Source of the DNA: Spirochaetota bacterium
GTDB taxonomy: Bacteria; Spirochaetota; UBA4802; UBA5550
Assembly (NCBI GenBank): GCA_022704585.1
Contig: JAKJGD010000039.1
Span: 1-9,891 of the forward strand
Reading direction: 5' to 3'
Length of the DNA stretch: 9,891 nucleotides
The number at the start of each line of letters is the position of its first letter. Position 1 is the stretch's first letter. The position numbers and the translations under genes are program-made. Positions 1-8,500 of this stretch are shown one piece after another. The notes under the pieces are model-generated. The model was not told the DNA's origin. It made no database searches and saw only the letters and a list, made by a program, of their open reading frames with translations.

Positions 1-2109
1 TTTCTTCCCTGCGTTCAGCATTGCGATCTCGCCGACGAGGCCGTGGATGTCCAGTATCAGCGCCACCTTCCCGTCGCCGAGTATGGCCGCTCCCGAGACA
101 GCGCGCGTCGAGGTGATGTGGCGTCCCAGGCTCTTTATCACGATCTGCTGCTGTCCCACCAGGTCATCGACCATGATGGCTATCTGGTCGCGCCCCGACT
201 CGACGATGATCACCAGGGCTTCCCACGGGTTACGGCAATCGGGCTGCGTTCCGAAATAGTCATAGAGGCGCACCAGCGGAACGTACGATTCCCGCACCAT
301 GATGACCTCGCCCTTGCCCTCTATCGATTCGACGTCTTCACGCCGGGGCTGGATGCACTCGACGATGGACAGCAGCGGTATTATGTAGACGCTTGCGCCC
401 GACCGCACGAGCATGCCTTCGATTATCGCCAGGGTGAGCGGCAGCTTTATCCGGAACGTGGTGCCGACGTTCTCCTCGGTTTCGATCTCTATGGTTCCCC
501 GCAGGGTCTCGATGTTTGTCTTCACGACATCCATGCCCACGCCGCGGCCGGACAGGTCTCCTGCGGCGGCAGCGGTCGTAAAGCCGGGGGTGAACAGGAA
601 CGAATAGAGCACATCATCGGTGGTTTCCTCGCCCTGCTTCAACATGCCGAGCGAAACGGCCTTTTCCCTGATTGTATCCAGGTCAAGGCCGCGACCGTCG
701 TCGGTCACTTCAATGAAGATGTTTCCTTCCTGGTGGTACGCGTTCAGCCTGATCCTGCCCTCGCGGTCTTTCCCGCGGCGGACGCGCTCATCCGGGTCCT
801 CGATGCCATGGTCCACAGCGTTGCGTATCATGTGCTTCAGCGGATCGCCGATCTTCTCGATCACCGTCTTGTCAAGTTCGGTCTCGTCGCCGAATATCTC
901 GAGCCGTATCTCCTTGCCATGGTCCCGCGCTGCATCGCGCACGAATCTCCGGAACTGCCCGAAGGTGGGCCCGATCGGTATCATTCGTATCGACATTATC
1001 TGTTCCTGGAACTCGCGGGTCGTCCGGTCGAGCCCGTAGAGCGCGTTTTTGAGCCGCAATCCCTGCTCCTCGGGCAGCTCGTCGGCTATGCGGGTAAGCC
1101 CCGACTGTCCGATGATGATTTCGCCAAGCAGGTTCATTAAATTATCCAGCTTCCTGGTCTCGACGCGCACCGTGCCGGTGTCGATCCTGGAGCGTATCCG
1201 CTCCTGCTCGCGCAGGGCCATGCGTATATCCCGCTCGCTGGCATAGCCTTTCTCGACGATCAGGTCGCCCAGCTTGCGGTTTTTCTGGTCCTGGGCCTGC
1301 AGCACGTCGTCCAGCTCTTTCCGGGTAACGACGCCCGTGCGGATCAGTATCTCGCCGATCTTCCGGTCTTCTATGATCTGTTCCTCGCCGGTGTCGTCCT
1401 CGTACGAAGCGGTCACGTCTTCTATAACGATGTCGCTGTCGTCCTTCACGAAAACGAAGGTATCCATGACTTTTTCAAGCGTCTCCTGGCTCCTGATGGT
1501 GATGTCCCAGCCAAGATAGCATTTCTCCGGATCGAGGAGCGAGAGCTCCGGGATCCGCGAGCCGTCCACCTTCAGTTCCACAACTGTTCCCAGGGAGAGA
1601 AAATCCTCGATAATTGAAAGCGGGTCGATACCGAACTCGAAAATATCCTCCCTGAACCTGGCGTGGACTCGGTAATACCGGGTGCCCGCCGCCGCGGCCG
1701 GGCTTCCGGGCCCCTCGCCGCTCCCGGCGTGTGCGTCCCCGGTGAACTCGGTCATCCATTCGTTAATGCGCCGCTTCATCGAATCGCTGTCCGCGTCCGG
1801 CGCGTTCCCGAAGAGCGTGATCCGCACCCAGTCGAAGCTCCCGAGGAGCAGGTCGACGAGGCCGGTGTCGACCTCCAGGGCGCCGGACCGGAGACGGTCC
1901 AGGACTCCCTCGAGACCGTGCATGAATTCGCTCACCTCGCCGAACCCGGCCACCGCGGAGCTGCCCTTGAGGGTGTGCGCGTACCGGAATATCCTGTTCA
2001 GAAGCTCGGCGTCGCCGCCCTGCTCAAGCAGCACCAGGTCCGATTCGACGCTGGTGAGTATCTCGCGCGCTTCGTTCAGGAACACCTCTTTCACTGATGT
2101 TTCTTTCAT
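1..2109 (-). CDS. cheA: Chemotaxis histidine kinase CheA, C-terminus cut by window edge
   Basis: CheA autophosphorylates on a histidine under control of chemoreceptors and CheW, then passes phosphate to CheY and CheB. The frame is open for 703 codons from the ATG at 2109 and runs off the left edge, where the P5 domain is already almost finished. P1/HPt spans about residues 1-110, with phospho-His45 in AHTLKGS. A P2-like alpha/beta domain (about 144-230) ends in an acidic linker. Two repeats of LGxxLxxxG type follow (250-273 and 279-302). P3 dimerisation is about 308-370. The P4 ATPase has its N box at N430 and H434, G1 at D470-G474 (DDGRG), and a second glycine motif GRGVGMDVVK at 521-530. 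The P5 CheW-like domain is about 555-700. A GGAG Shine-Dalgarno lies just upstream, and the gene begins 32 bases after the MCP stop, so the two are probably cotranscribed. All catalytic motifs are intact. The plus-strand open frames here are shadows of this gene. Confidence 0.95.
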   Translation of the reverse strand, partial: MKETSVKEVFLNEAREILTSVESDLVLLEQGGDAELLNRIFRYAHTLKGSSAVAGFGEVSEFMHGLEGVLDRLRSGALEVDTGLVDLLLGSFDWVRITLFGNAPDADSDSMKRRINEWMTEFTGDAHAGSGEGPGSPAAAAGTRYYRVHARFREDIFEFGIDPLSIIEDFLSLGTVVELKVDGSRIPELSLLDPEKCYLGWDITIRSQETLEKVMDTFVFVKDDSDIVIEDVTASYEDDTGEEQIIEDRKIGEILIRTGVVTRKELDDVLQAQDQKNRKLGDLIVEKGYASERDIRMALREQERIRSRIDTGTVRVETRKLDNLMNLLGEIIIGQSGLTRIADELPEEQGLRLKNALYGLDRTTREFQEQIMSIRMIPIGPTFGQFRRFVRDAARDHGKEIRLEIFGDETELDKTVIEKIGDPLKHMIRNAVDHGIEDPDERVRRGKDREGRIRLNAYHQEGNIFIEVTDDGRGLDLDTIREKAVSLGMLKQGEETTDDVLYSFLFTPGFTTAAAAGDLSGRGVGMDVVKTNIETLRGTIEIETEENVGTTFRIKLPLTLAIIEGMLVRSGASVYIIPLLSIVECIQPRREDVESIEGKGEVIMVRESYVPLVRLYDYFGTQPDCRNPWEALVIIVESGRDQIAIMVDDLVGQQQIVIKSLGRHITSTRAVSGAAILGDGKVALILDIHGLVGEIAMLNAGKK
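1201..1362 (-). repeat. Duplicated LGxxLxxxG module inside CheA linker
   Basis: Residues 250-273 (KIGEILIRTG... ending LQAQ) and 279-302 (KLGDLIVEKG... ending LREQ) align without gaps over 24 residues. They share the pattern [KR]-[IL]-G-[ED]-[IL]-[IL]-[IV]-x-[TK]-G, then a helix ending in alanine-x-x-glutamine or leucine-x-x-glutamine. The pattern resembles the small N-terminal helical module of type II secretion and pilus ATPases (GspE/PilB N-domain), which I recall in some CheA proteins of other lineages. It sits between the P2-like domain and P3. Its role is unknown; a protein-protein docking module is a reasonable inference. Confidence 0.7.
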
Positions 2110-2141
2110 GACGGTCTCCGTTCAGAGTTTCCTGCCGTTCC

Positions 2142-4175
2142 CTAGAATTCCTCGAACCCTTCTTTCGTCAGGATATCCTTGATATCCCGGCTCTTCGCGT
2201 CCTGTGCCGCAACGGGCGCGATCTTCTTCCTGCCGTTGCCGTCGTCATTCTTCCCGTGGTCACGGGACAAAGCCTCGGTATGCAGGTGGAGCTCCTTCCG
2301 CTTCTTTGAAAAAACGTCGCTCCGGATATCGTCCCGAATCTTGAATTTCTCCATCATGACCTGCAGCTCCTGGGACTGGTTGGACATCTCTTCGCTCGCG
2401 GACGCGGTTTCCTCAACCAGTGCGGCGTTCTGCTGGGTCATCGTGTCAAGCTCGCCTATCGCGATGTTGATCTGGTCGACGCCCCGCTTCTGCTCTTCGC
2501 TCGCGGCCGAGATCTCCGCCACCATCTGGGCGACAGACTTGACCGACTGGATGATCTCCTTCAGCGCCTCGCCGCTCTTATTGGCGAGCTCGGTCCCGAT
2601 CGCGACCTTGTCGACAGAGTCCTTGATGAGCTGGCTGATCTCCTTGGCCGAGCTTCCCGCCCGCTGCGCCAGGTTCCGCACCTCGCCGGCGACCACCGCG
2701 AAGCCGCGGCCCTGCTCTCCGGCGCGCGCCGCTTCCACCGCAGCGTTCAGCGCCAGGAGGTTGGTCTGGAAGGCTATTTCGTTTATCACGGATATGATGT
2801 CGCCGATCTTCTTGCTGTACTGGCTCACGTCGTTTATCGCGTTGACGGCGTCGGCCACGACCCTTCCGCCGTCCTCCGCCATGCGGGAGGACTCCACCGC
2901 TTTCTTGTTGGCGGTAATCGCGTTATCGACGTTCTGCTTGATGCTCGCGGTCGCTTCTTCTATCGTGGAGGCCACTTCTTCCAGCGAAGACGCCTGTTCG
3001 CTCGTCCGCTGGGACAGGTTCTCGTTCCCGCCCGCGATCTCCTGCACCGCCTGGCCAAGGTTCTGCGACGCCGCGATGATCTCGGCGATGACCTGCTCGA
3101 ACTGCTGCATGCTGTCGTTCATGGCCTTGGATATTTCGCCGATTTCATCCTGGCGGTTCACGCCGTTATAGCGAACGGCAAGGTTCCCCAGGGACATGGA
3201 GGACATGATGTCCTTGCACTCGTCCAGCGGCGAAAGACGGCGCGCTATGAAGGTGTATATGAACACGGCGCTGGCAATGATGGCGGCAACTGCGATAATG
3301 AACATGATGAACGCCATGGAGCGGGCCTGCTCGTTGATATCGGACATGTACATGGTGGTTGCCACTATAAAATTATACTTGTCATTCCTGTTGAATGTAA
3401 GGAACTTATCCATGCCTTCCCACTCGTAATAGACAGTAGAACCGCTGGCGGAAGACATCATCTGCTGGCCCCAATCGTATTTATTGACATCAAGTTGAAA
3501 GATGTATTTGGCCTCAGGATGGGCGATCGTCATGCCCGACTTATTCGTGATAAACGGGTACCCCGTTTTACCTATCTTGACTTCCTTGACGAGCCTCTGC
3601 GAAAACCGGCCCACGTCTACCGAGAAGCCAACGATGCCGATGACCTTGTTGCCGGCCATGATCGGTGCGGTAATGAGGATTACCGCGAGACCGGAAGCGG
3701 GAGACTTGCCGATATCGCTTACATGGACTTCCCCCTTGAGTGCGGCTTTTGCATTATTTACATACGATGGGATTTCCCCCCAGCGCAATCCCTCGGCCTT
3801 GGTGGAACCGGAGGCCATAACCATGGAGTTTGATTCAGCCGTCGCGAAGAAAAGATCCTCGTAGATGCCTTTTTCCTTGTAGAAGTTCACAAGCAGCGGG
3901 CGAACCTCCATATACTTTCCTTTCGCCACGGCGTCGACAACAAGGGGATTCCCGGCAAAATACTTCGCGTTCGCGATCTCCGTTTCATAATAATCGACCA
4001 TGTTACGCTCGATTTCATTATTGAAGTTCGTAACCTGGTTCATATACGAATTCTCGATCCCGTTGTATGCCAGGTTGTAGGAGGTTACAACAAGAACGAC
4101 CGTGAGCGTCACGATCACAATCACAACAATCAGTGAAAGGATGACCTTCAGGCTTTTAAAAGATAATTTTTTCAT
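2142..4175 (-). CDS. Methyl-accepting chemotaxis protein, dCache-like sensor, 36H-type signalling domain
   Basis: This 677-residue transmembrane chemoreceptor controls CheA activity. It has a short basic N-terminus, TM1 at about 11-31, a periplasmic sensor at about 33-285 and TM2 at about 287-309. HAMP follows at about 307-360 (Pro316, DEIGE at 343-347), then the cytoplasmic coiled-coil hairpin to about 612. The sensor looks like a double Cache domain: [16 protein letters not shown] at 205-220 is a typical membrane-proximal Cache strand motif. I do not see the amino-acid-binding dCache motif, so the ligand is unknown. The hairpin tip (about 466-505) is canonical. From memory, the helices align without gaps to enterobacterial Tsr over residues 378-590, which indicates the 36-heptad class. 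A flexible charged tail of about 60 residues ends in GFEEF, which fits the CheR/CheB tether consensus. The start has a strong GAGGTGA Shine-Dalgarno. cheA follows after 32 bases. Confidence 0.95.
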   Translation of the reverse strand: MKKLSFKSLKVILSLIVVIVIVTLTVVLVVTSYNLAYNGIENSYMNQVTNFNNEIERNMVDYYETEIANAKYFAGNPLVVDAVAKGKYMEVRPLLVNFYKEKGIYEDLFFATAESNSMVMASGSTKAEGLRWGEIPSYVNNAKAALKGEVHVSDIGKSPASGLAVILITAPIMAGNKVIGIVGFSVDVGRFSQRLVKEVKIGKTGYPFITNKSGMTIAHPEAKYIFQLDVNKYDWGQQMMSSASGSTVYYEWEGMDKFLTFNRNDKYNFIVATTMYMSDINEQARSMAFIMFIIAVAAIIASAVFIYTFIARRLSPLDECKDIMSSMSLGNLAVRYNGVNRQDEIGEISKAMNDSMQQFEQVIAEIIAASQNLGQAVQEIAGGNENLSQRTSEQASSLEEVASTIEEATASIKQNVDNAITANKKAVESSRMAEDGGRVVADAVNAINDVSQYSKKIGDIISVINEIAFQTNLLALNAAVEAARAGEQGRGFAVVAGEVRNLAQRAGSSAKEISQLIKDSVDKVAIGTELANKSGEALKEIIQSVKSVAQMVAEISAASEEQKRGVDQINIAIGELDTMTQQNAALVEETASASEEMSNQSQELQVMMEKFKIRDDIRSDVFSKKRKELHLHTEALSRDHGKNDDGNGRKKIAPVAAQDAKSRDIKDILTKEGFEEF

Positions 4176-4269
4176 CGTTCACCTCTTCTTTATTTGTTAA
4201 TGATAGACGCATGTAAAAGCGTCCGTATATTGTTTACTGCGCATGAAATGATACACGATAGCCATCCTT

Positions 4270-4632
4270 TCACCCGCATGCCATGTCCCGTACCGTCCGC
4301 AGCGCCCGCTCCATGTCCAGCGACTTGTCGAAAAAATAGTCCGCTCCCATTCCCCGGCATATATCCCGGTAGTGCGGGAACGTGTAGTTGGTCAGCACCA
4401 GCACCCGCGCGTCGATCCCCTCACTGCGCAATCTTTTAAGGACCTCGAACCCGTTCCCGCCTTTAAGCACGATATCGAGAATGATAACATCCGGTTTCTG
4501 CTCCTTGATCGCATTGATCGCATCGTCCGGGGTGAGAGCCATACCGCATATCTGAACACAGGGGATACGGCCAAGCTCATCCTGAAGAATCCCCTGGGTC
4601 ACAGCTGAGTCCTCGACGACAAATATTTTCAT
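4270..4632 (-). CDS. Stand-alone receiver (REC) response regulator
   Basis: This 120-residue single-domain response regulator has no output domain. The acidic pair is E7/D8, the phosphoacceptor is D53 (VIILD), the switch residue is T81 (VLTN) and the conserved lysine is K103 (FFDKS). The usual proline after that lysine is replaced by serine, and an aromatic residue (F100) lies three positions before it. This LTNYTFPxYR...GADYFFDKS style belongs to REC-only proteins related to NarL-type receivers rather than to classical flagellar-motor CheY, so I would not call it cheY. The frame is open upstream to an ATG at 4725, but the ATG at 4632 starts the REC fold exactly (MKIFVVEDS) and the extension is not REC-like, so I use 4632; its Shine-Dalgarno is weak. 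It lies between a NarL-type regulator and an MCP and could serve either as phosphate sink or signal output. Confidence 0.88.
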   Translation of the reverse strand: MKIFVVEDSAVTQGILQDELGRIPCVQICGMALTPDDAINAIKEQKPDVIILDIVLKGGNGFEVLKRLRSEGIDARVLVLTNYTFPHYRDICRGMGADYFFDKSLDMERALRTVRDMACG

Positions 4633-4700
4633 TTTTGAATATTCCGTAATATCAAGGTCTGGCGATCGCGGCGCCTCTTCCACGATCCACGGGTTGAATA

Positions 4701-4720
4701 TACCCCGGCAGGCCGGGGTA
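4701..4720. repeat. Perfect 9-bp inverted repeat (TACCCCGGC / GCCGGGGTA)
   Basis: Two perfect 9-base arms are separated by a 2-base centre (AG on the plus strand). The repeat lies 68 bases upstream of the REC-only start and 153 bases beyond the LuxR-type regulator stop. As RNA it could form a strong GC-rich hairpin. No run of U follows on the transcribed strand (TATATTC follows), so a classical intrinsic terminator is doubtful. A dimeric-regulator operator, or an RNA hairpin in the leader of the REC-only gene, is equally possible. Confidence 0.55.
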
Positions 4721-4756
4721 CGCAATCGGGACAGGCACCAATTATGTCGTAAGAAA

Positions 4757-4770
4757 CGGGAAAATTCCCG
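4757..4770. repeat. 6-bp inverted repeat CGGGAA-AA-TTCCCG
   Basis: Two 6-base arms are separated by two bases. A further CGGGAA copy begins at 4789, 32 bases away (about three helical turns), followed by TAAGGGG. This arrangement could be a binding site for the NarL-type regulator encoded just upstream, but NarL-family sites vary and this is only a positional guess. Confidence 0.35.
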
Positions 4771-4873
4771 GCAGGGTTCTTCCTACATCGGGAATAAGGG
4801 GTGTACTTACATTTAATACAATCTTTAGGGGGTTGAGATAGGGGTTCAGACAGACATAGATTAAGCTGCAGGG

Positions 4874-5557
4874 TTATGCCCGGGAGTTATCGCCCCGGAG
4901 CCATTCCTTGGCATACTGGTTCAGATCAATCGTTCCGTCCAGGCCGAGCTTTTTCCTGATATGCTCGCGGTGGGCCTCCACGGTCTTGATGCTGATGTTG
5001 AGCTTCCTGGCAATCTGGGCGCTCCGGAGCTCCTGCCCGATAAGCTGCAATATTTCGAGCTCCCTGTCGGTGAGGCTCTGGATCGGAATAGTGTCCCCGC
5101 CGGGGGCCGCCGCCGCGGCCAGGCGGCCGACAATCCGGGTCAGTATCGCGTCGCTGAAGTAAATGCTGCCGGAGAGTACCTTGCGGAGCGCACCGATCAG
5201 CGTTTCGGGCGGCTGGTCCTTCATCACGTATCCTTTCGCGCCGGCCCGCAGCGCCCTTTCGGCGAACACCGACTCATCGTGCATGGAATACACCAGCGTG
5301 GGGAGGCCGGGATAGCGCGCCGTGATGGCCTTGATGAGCTCGATCCCGCTTGAGCTTTTCAGCGAGATGTCCACGATGACCGCATGGGGGTCCGTCTCGG
5401 CTATGAGCTTCATGGCCGCGTTGGCGTCGTTGGCCACGCCGCAGGCCGCGAGGCCTTCTTCGTCGTCTATCATCTGTACGAGCCCCTTGCAGATGAGGGG
5501 ATGGTCGTCGACCACCAGCACGCGCCTGACCTCGCCGCGTTCGTCTTTACCGGACAT
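4874..5557 (-). CDS. NarL/FixJ-family response regulator (REC + LuxR-type HTH)
   Basis: This 227-residue DNA-binding response regulator has REC at about 11-130 and a LuxR/GerE-type helix-turn-helix at about 160-220. REC residues visible are D17/D18 (VVDDHP), phosphoacceptor D63 (VIVDIS), switch serine S91 and K113 (VMKDQ). The HTH begins with LTDREleIL and contains the recognition-helix pattern ISIKTVEAHREHIRKKL. An alanine-rich linker (147-151) separates the domains. The start lies six bases beyond the kinase stop, with a GGTGGAG Shine-Dalgarno in the end of the kinase gene, so translation is probably coupled. NarL-type regulators are normally paired with HisKA_3 kinases such as the one encoded directly upstream, so the pair is very likely cognate. 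Target genes are unknown; autoregulation or control of the downstream chemosensory genes is possible but unproven. Confidence 0.95.
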   Translation of the reverse strand: MSGKDERGEVRRVLVVDDHPLICKGLVQMIDDEEGLAACGVANDANAAMKLIAETDPHAVIVDISLKSSSGIELIKAITARYPGLPTLVYSMHDESVFAERALRAGAKGYVMKDQPPETLIGALRKVLSGSIYFSDAILTRIVGRLAAAAAPGGDTIPIQSLTDRELEILQLIGQELRSAQIARKLNISIKTVEAHREHIRKKLGLDGTIDLNQYAKEWLRGDNSRA

Positions 5558-5563
5558 ACACGC

Positions 5564-8500
5564 TCACTCCACCTTCTTTGTCATATACGCCGGCAAGGTG
5601 CAGGTAATGACTGTCCCGCTGCCGGTGTCACGACGGATATCAAACGTACCGTGGATCGATTCCATCCGGTACGCCATTATCTTAAGTCCCAAACCGGCGC
5701 TCTCCCCCGTTTGCGGGGGAAGTCCGGCCCCATCATCCTTGATTATCAGGTTTACCCGGTCCGCGTCGGTTGTCAATTTAATTAATATGTTGCGCGCATT
5801 CCCATGCCGTATGGCATTGTTTACGGCCTCACGGGTCACGTAATAGATCTGGGTCGAGGTATTGAGGTTCGTGATCAGGAGGTCCCGGTCCTGATCGAAG
5901 ATACAGGTGATGCCGAAGGTCTTCTCGATATTGGACGCGAAGTCGGCCAGGGTATACGTGATCTCATTTTCCACGAGGTTCGGGGGATAGAGCTCGCGCG
6001 ACAGGGTGCGAACCAGGGTGATGACACGATAGACCTGGCGTGTCACCTCTTCCGAGCGCGCCGCCTCGTCCAGCCCGAGCTCCTTGAGCCGCCGGGTGAG
6101 AGAATTGCTCAGGAAGGCGACGCCGGTAAGGTCCTGTCCCAGGCCGTCGTGCAGGTTCTGCCCGAGCCGCTGCTGCTCAACGTCCACGATGCTGATGATC
6201 TGGTCTTGAAGGCGCCTGCGCTCCGTAACGTCCCGCAGGGTGGCGTGCAGCAGCATCCTTCCCTCGATGAAGATGGCGGTGAGAACGACCTCGCCGTAGA
6301 AAAGACTGCCGTCGAGCCGCTTGTATTGCCATTCGAACCTGGAGCTTTTTTCACGCAGAACGCGCTGAATGATCCGGTCCGCCTTGCTGGCCGATGTTTC
6401 ACCGTCGGGCTGGACTTCCGGCCAGAAGGTATCGATGGCATGGCCAATAAGCTGGTCGCCGTTGGAACATCCCATGATCATGAGGGCGGCCTCGTTGCAG
6501 TCGATCGCCTTCCAGTCATCCATGAGTACCTGCGCATCGCCCGAATCCGCGAACAGGCTGTGGAACCGGGCCTCGCTCTCGCGAAGTGCCGTTTCCATGC
6601 GCCGTATTTCGGTTATGTCGACGATGACCCCTCTGACCCCGGTCCGTTTGCCATCGGCTACTTTCGCCCGGTTGTACATGATTACCGGCAGTCTCGTGCC
6701 ATCCTTCCGTATCAGGGTGTATTCGCCGGAGCCGCCTGTCGCGCCCTTGATTACTGCGATAAAATTATCGCGGCACCTGACGCGGTCCTCGGGCACGAAA
6801 AAATCAAGCACGTTGAACCTGCCGGTTTCCTCAATCGTGTATCCGAGGAGAGGGAAAACGGCCCGGTTAATATAGTTCAGGGCGCCCCTCCGGTCTACTT
6901 CGAATATTATCTCCGGCATGAAGTCGGCCAGCTCGCGGTACTTTTTCTCGCTCTTCACCAGCTCTTGTTCAGCTTTCTTGCGGCTGCTGATATCACGCAC
7001 TAGTGCCCAGTACCCGGCAGGTTCCCCGTCCGGCCTCTTTTTGAGATATGCCTGCAGCTCAACGGGAAACTTCGTGCCGTCTTTCCGGAGCAGCTCTTTT
7101 TCGTAGATGTCCGAATACCCGCGGACAAAGACCTGCTCTTTCAGGAGCTTCATTTCCATTTCATGATCCGGTTTCGGGCTTATATCCCTGAGCGTCATGC
7201 GTCTCATTTCTTCGGCGCTGTATCCGACCATGTCGAGATACCGGTTGTTGCATTCGATAAAATTGCCGTCCAGGTCCACCTCCGCCGAGCCGTCGCGCAG
7301 ATTTTCATACAGCTCGCGGTACCTCTGCTCGGACCGCACGACCTCCTGCTCAGCGTTTTTACGCTCTGTGATGTCGATCATGATTCCCTGGTAACCGGTG
7401 ACACCTCCAGCCGGATTGCGCTCTATAACCGTCCTGTCGTCCACCCATTTGATCCCGCCTTCCCTTGTCATAATGCGGTATTCCTGAATGAAGCTGTCCG
7501 CGCCCGACTCCGAATGTGCCGTTACTTCGCGTGATACCCGCTCCCGGTCAGCGGGATGGATTAAAAATAAAAATGGGACCGCACCGGACATCAGCTCTTC
7601 CGGGACGTAGCCAAACTGCACCACGTTGTTCGTCACGAACTCTACCGGCCAGCCCTCGGCCGCCTTCCACCTGAACAGGACGACCGGGCTGTTCTCGACC
7701 ACGTGGTTCGTCTGCCGGAGCGCCTCCACAGCCCGCCTCCGCTCGGTAATGTCCGTCCCGATGCAGAGAACTTCCGCGACATGGTCTTCGTCTTTCTCTA
7801 TAACTTTATTTGACCACGAAACCCAGACGCGTTCCCCGTTTTTCTTCATGTTTTCATTTTCGTTGTACCGGTAGCGATCCGGATCGCCGGCGATTCCCTT
7901 TATCATTCTGGCAAGGTCCGTTCCGGAGGAGTCCACCTCCGGAACGATGGTCCCGATCACGCTCCTCCCGATGATCTCGTCCCGGTCAAACCCGAAAAAG
8001 GTCTCGGCAAATTCATTGAAAAACGTAACAATACCCTGTTCGTCCATCCTGAGAATGATGCTGTTCGCGTTTTCCACCAGTTCCCTGTATCTTCGCTCGC
8101 TGTCCTGCAAGGCATTTTCCGCAAATTTGCGGTCAGTGATGTCCTGCAGGGTTTCCACTGCGCCGATTATATCCCCCTTCGTGTTCCGGAGCAAAGCCGA
8201 AGTGAAATGTATCCATCTGCCGTTGACGCCCAGGTTCGGAAAAAAGTCTATGCAGTCATAGGCCCCCGGTATTTGCGCCGATTCACTGCAGATACCCGGG
8301 TACCACTTAGTAATTCCCGCCGCCGTATCTTTATCTATTAACAGGTCGGCCATGCAGGGCCTCTCCAGGTCATAGAAGGCCTTCCAGTGATCCCTCGTAC
8401 CCACAATGGAGGATGCCTTGAATCCGCTGATATTTTCGGCTGCCCTGTTCCAGTAGAGTACACGGTGATCGGTGCCGATGATGAACTGTGGTATTGGCGA

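Larger units (their letters stand above)
4633..4873 (-). promoter_or_regulatory. Intergenic region upstream of the REC-only gene, with two inverted repeats
   Basis: This 241-bp gap between the stop of the LuxR-type regulator and the start of the REC-only gene is the longest non-coding stretch of the window. It holds the inverted repeats at 4701-4720 and 4757-4770 and a more A/T-rich block around 4803-4828. It could carry the end of the kinase-regulator transcript and a promoter for the REC-MCP-cheA genes. I cannot point to convincing -35/-10, sigma-28 or sigma-54 boxes, so promoter activity is inference from position alone. Confidence 0.4.

Noticed and set aside
43..1140. Long plus-strand open frame of 365 codons opposite cheA
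   Set aside because: It lies wholly antisense to cheA, whose minus frame is open through the window edge with all CheA motifs. The plus-strand translation has no recognisable fold, so it is a shadow produced by codon bias.
4205..4224. Short hairpin GGACGC-TTTTACAT-GCGTC on the minus strand between the REC-only gene and the MCP
   Set aside because: The stem is only five pairs plus a wobble, the loop is eight bases and no U-run follows, so a terminator call is not supportable.
4633..4725. N-terminal extension of the REC-only gene to the ATG at 4725
   Set aside because: The extra 31 residues are not REC-like, overlap the 9-bp inverted repeat, and the ATG at 4632 begins exactly at the first beta strand of the receiver.
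4801..4850. Possible promoter (TTGTATTAAAT-like -10 on the minus strand) upstream of the REC-only gene
   Set aside because: No -35 hexamer at a suitable distance resembles TTGACA, and no sigma-28 or sigma-54 pattern fits. A/T-rich sequence alone is too weak.
5804..7003. 399-codon plus-strand open frame opposite the PAS kinase
   Set aside because: It is antisense to PAS8, PAS9 and the HisKA/HATPase region. The composition is typical of a shadow frame and no domain is recognisable.
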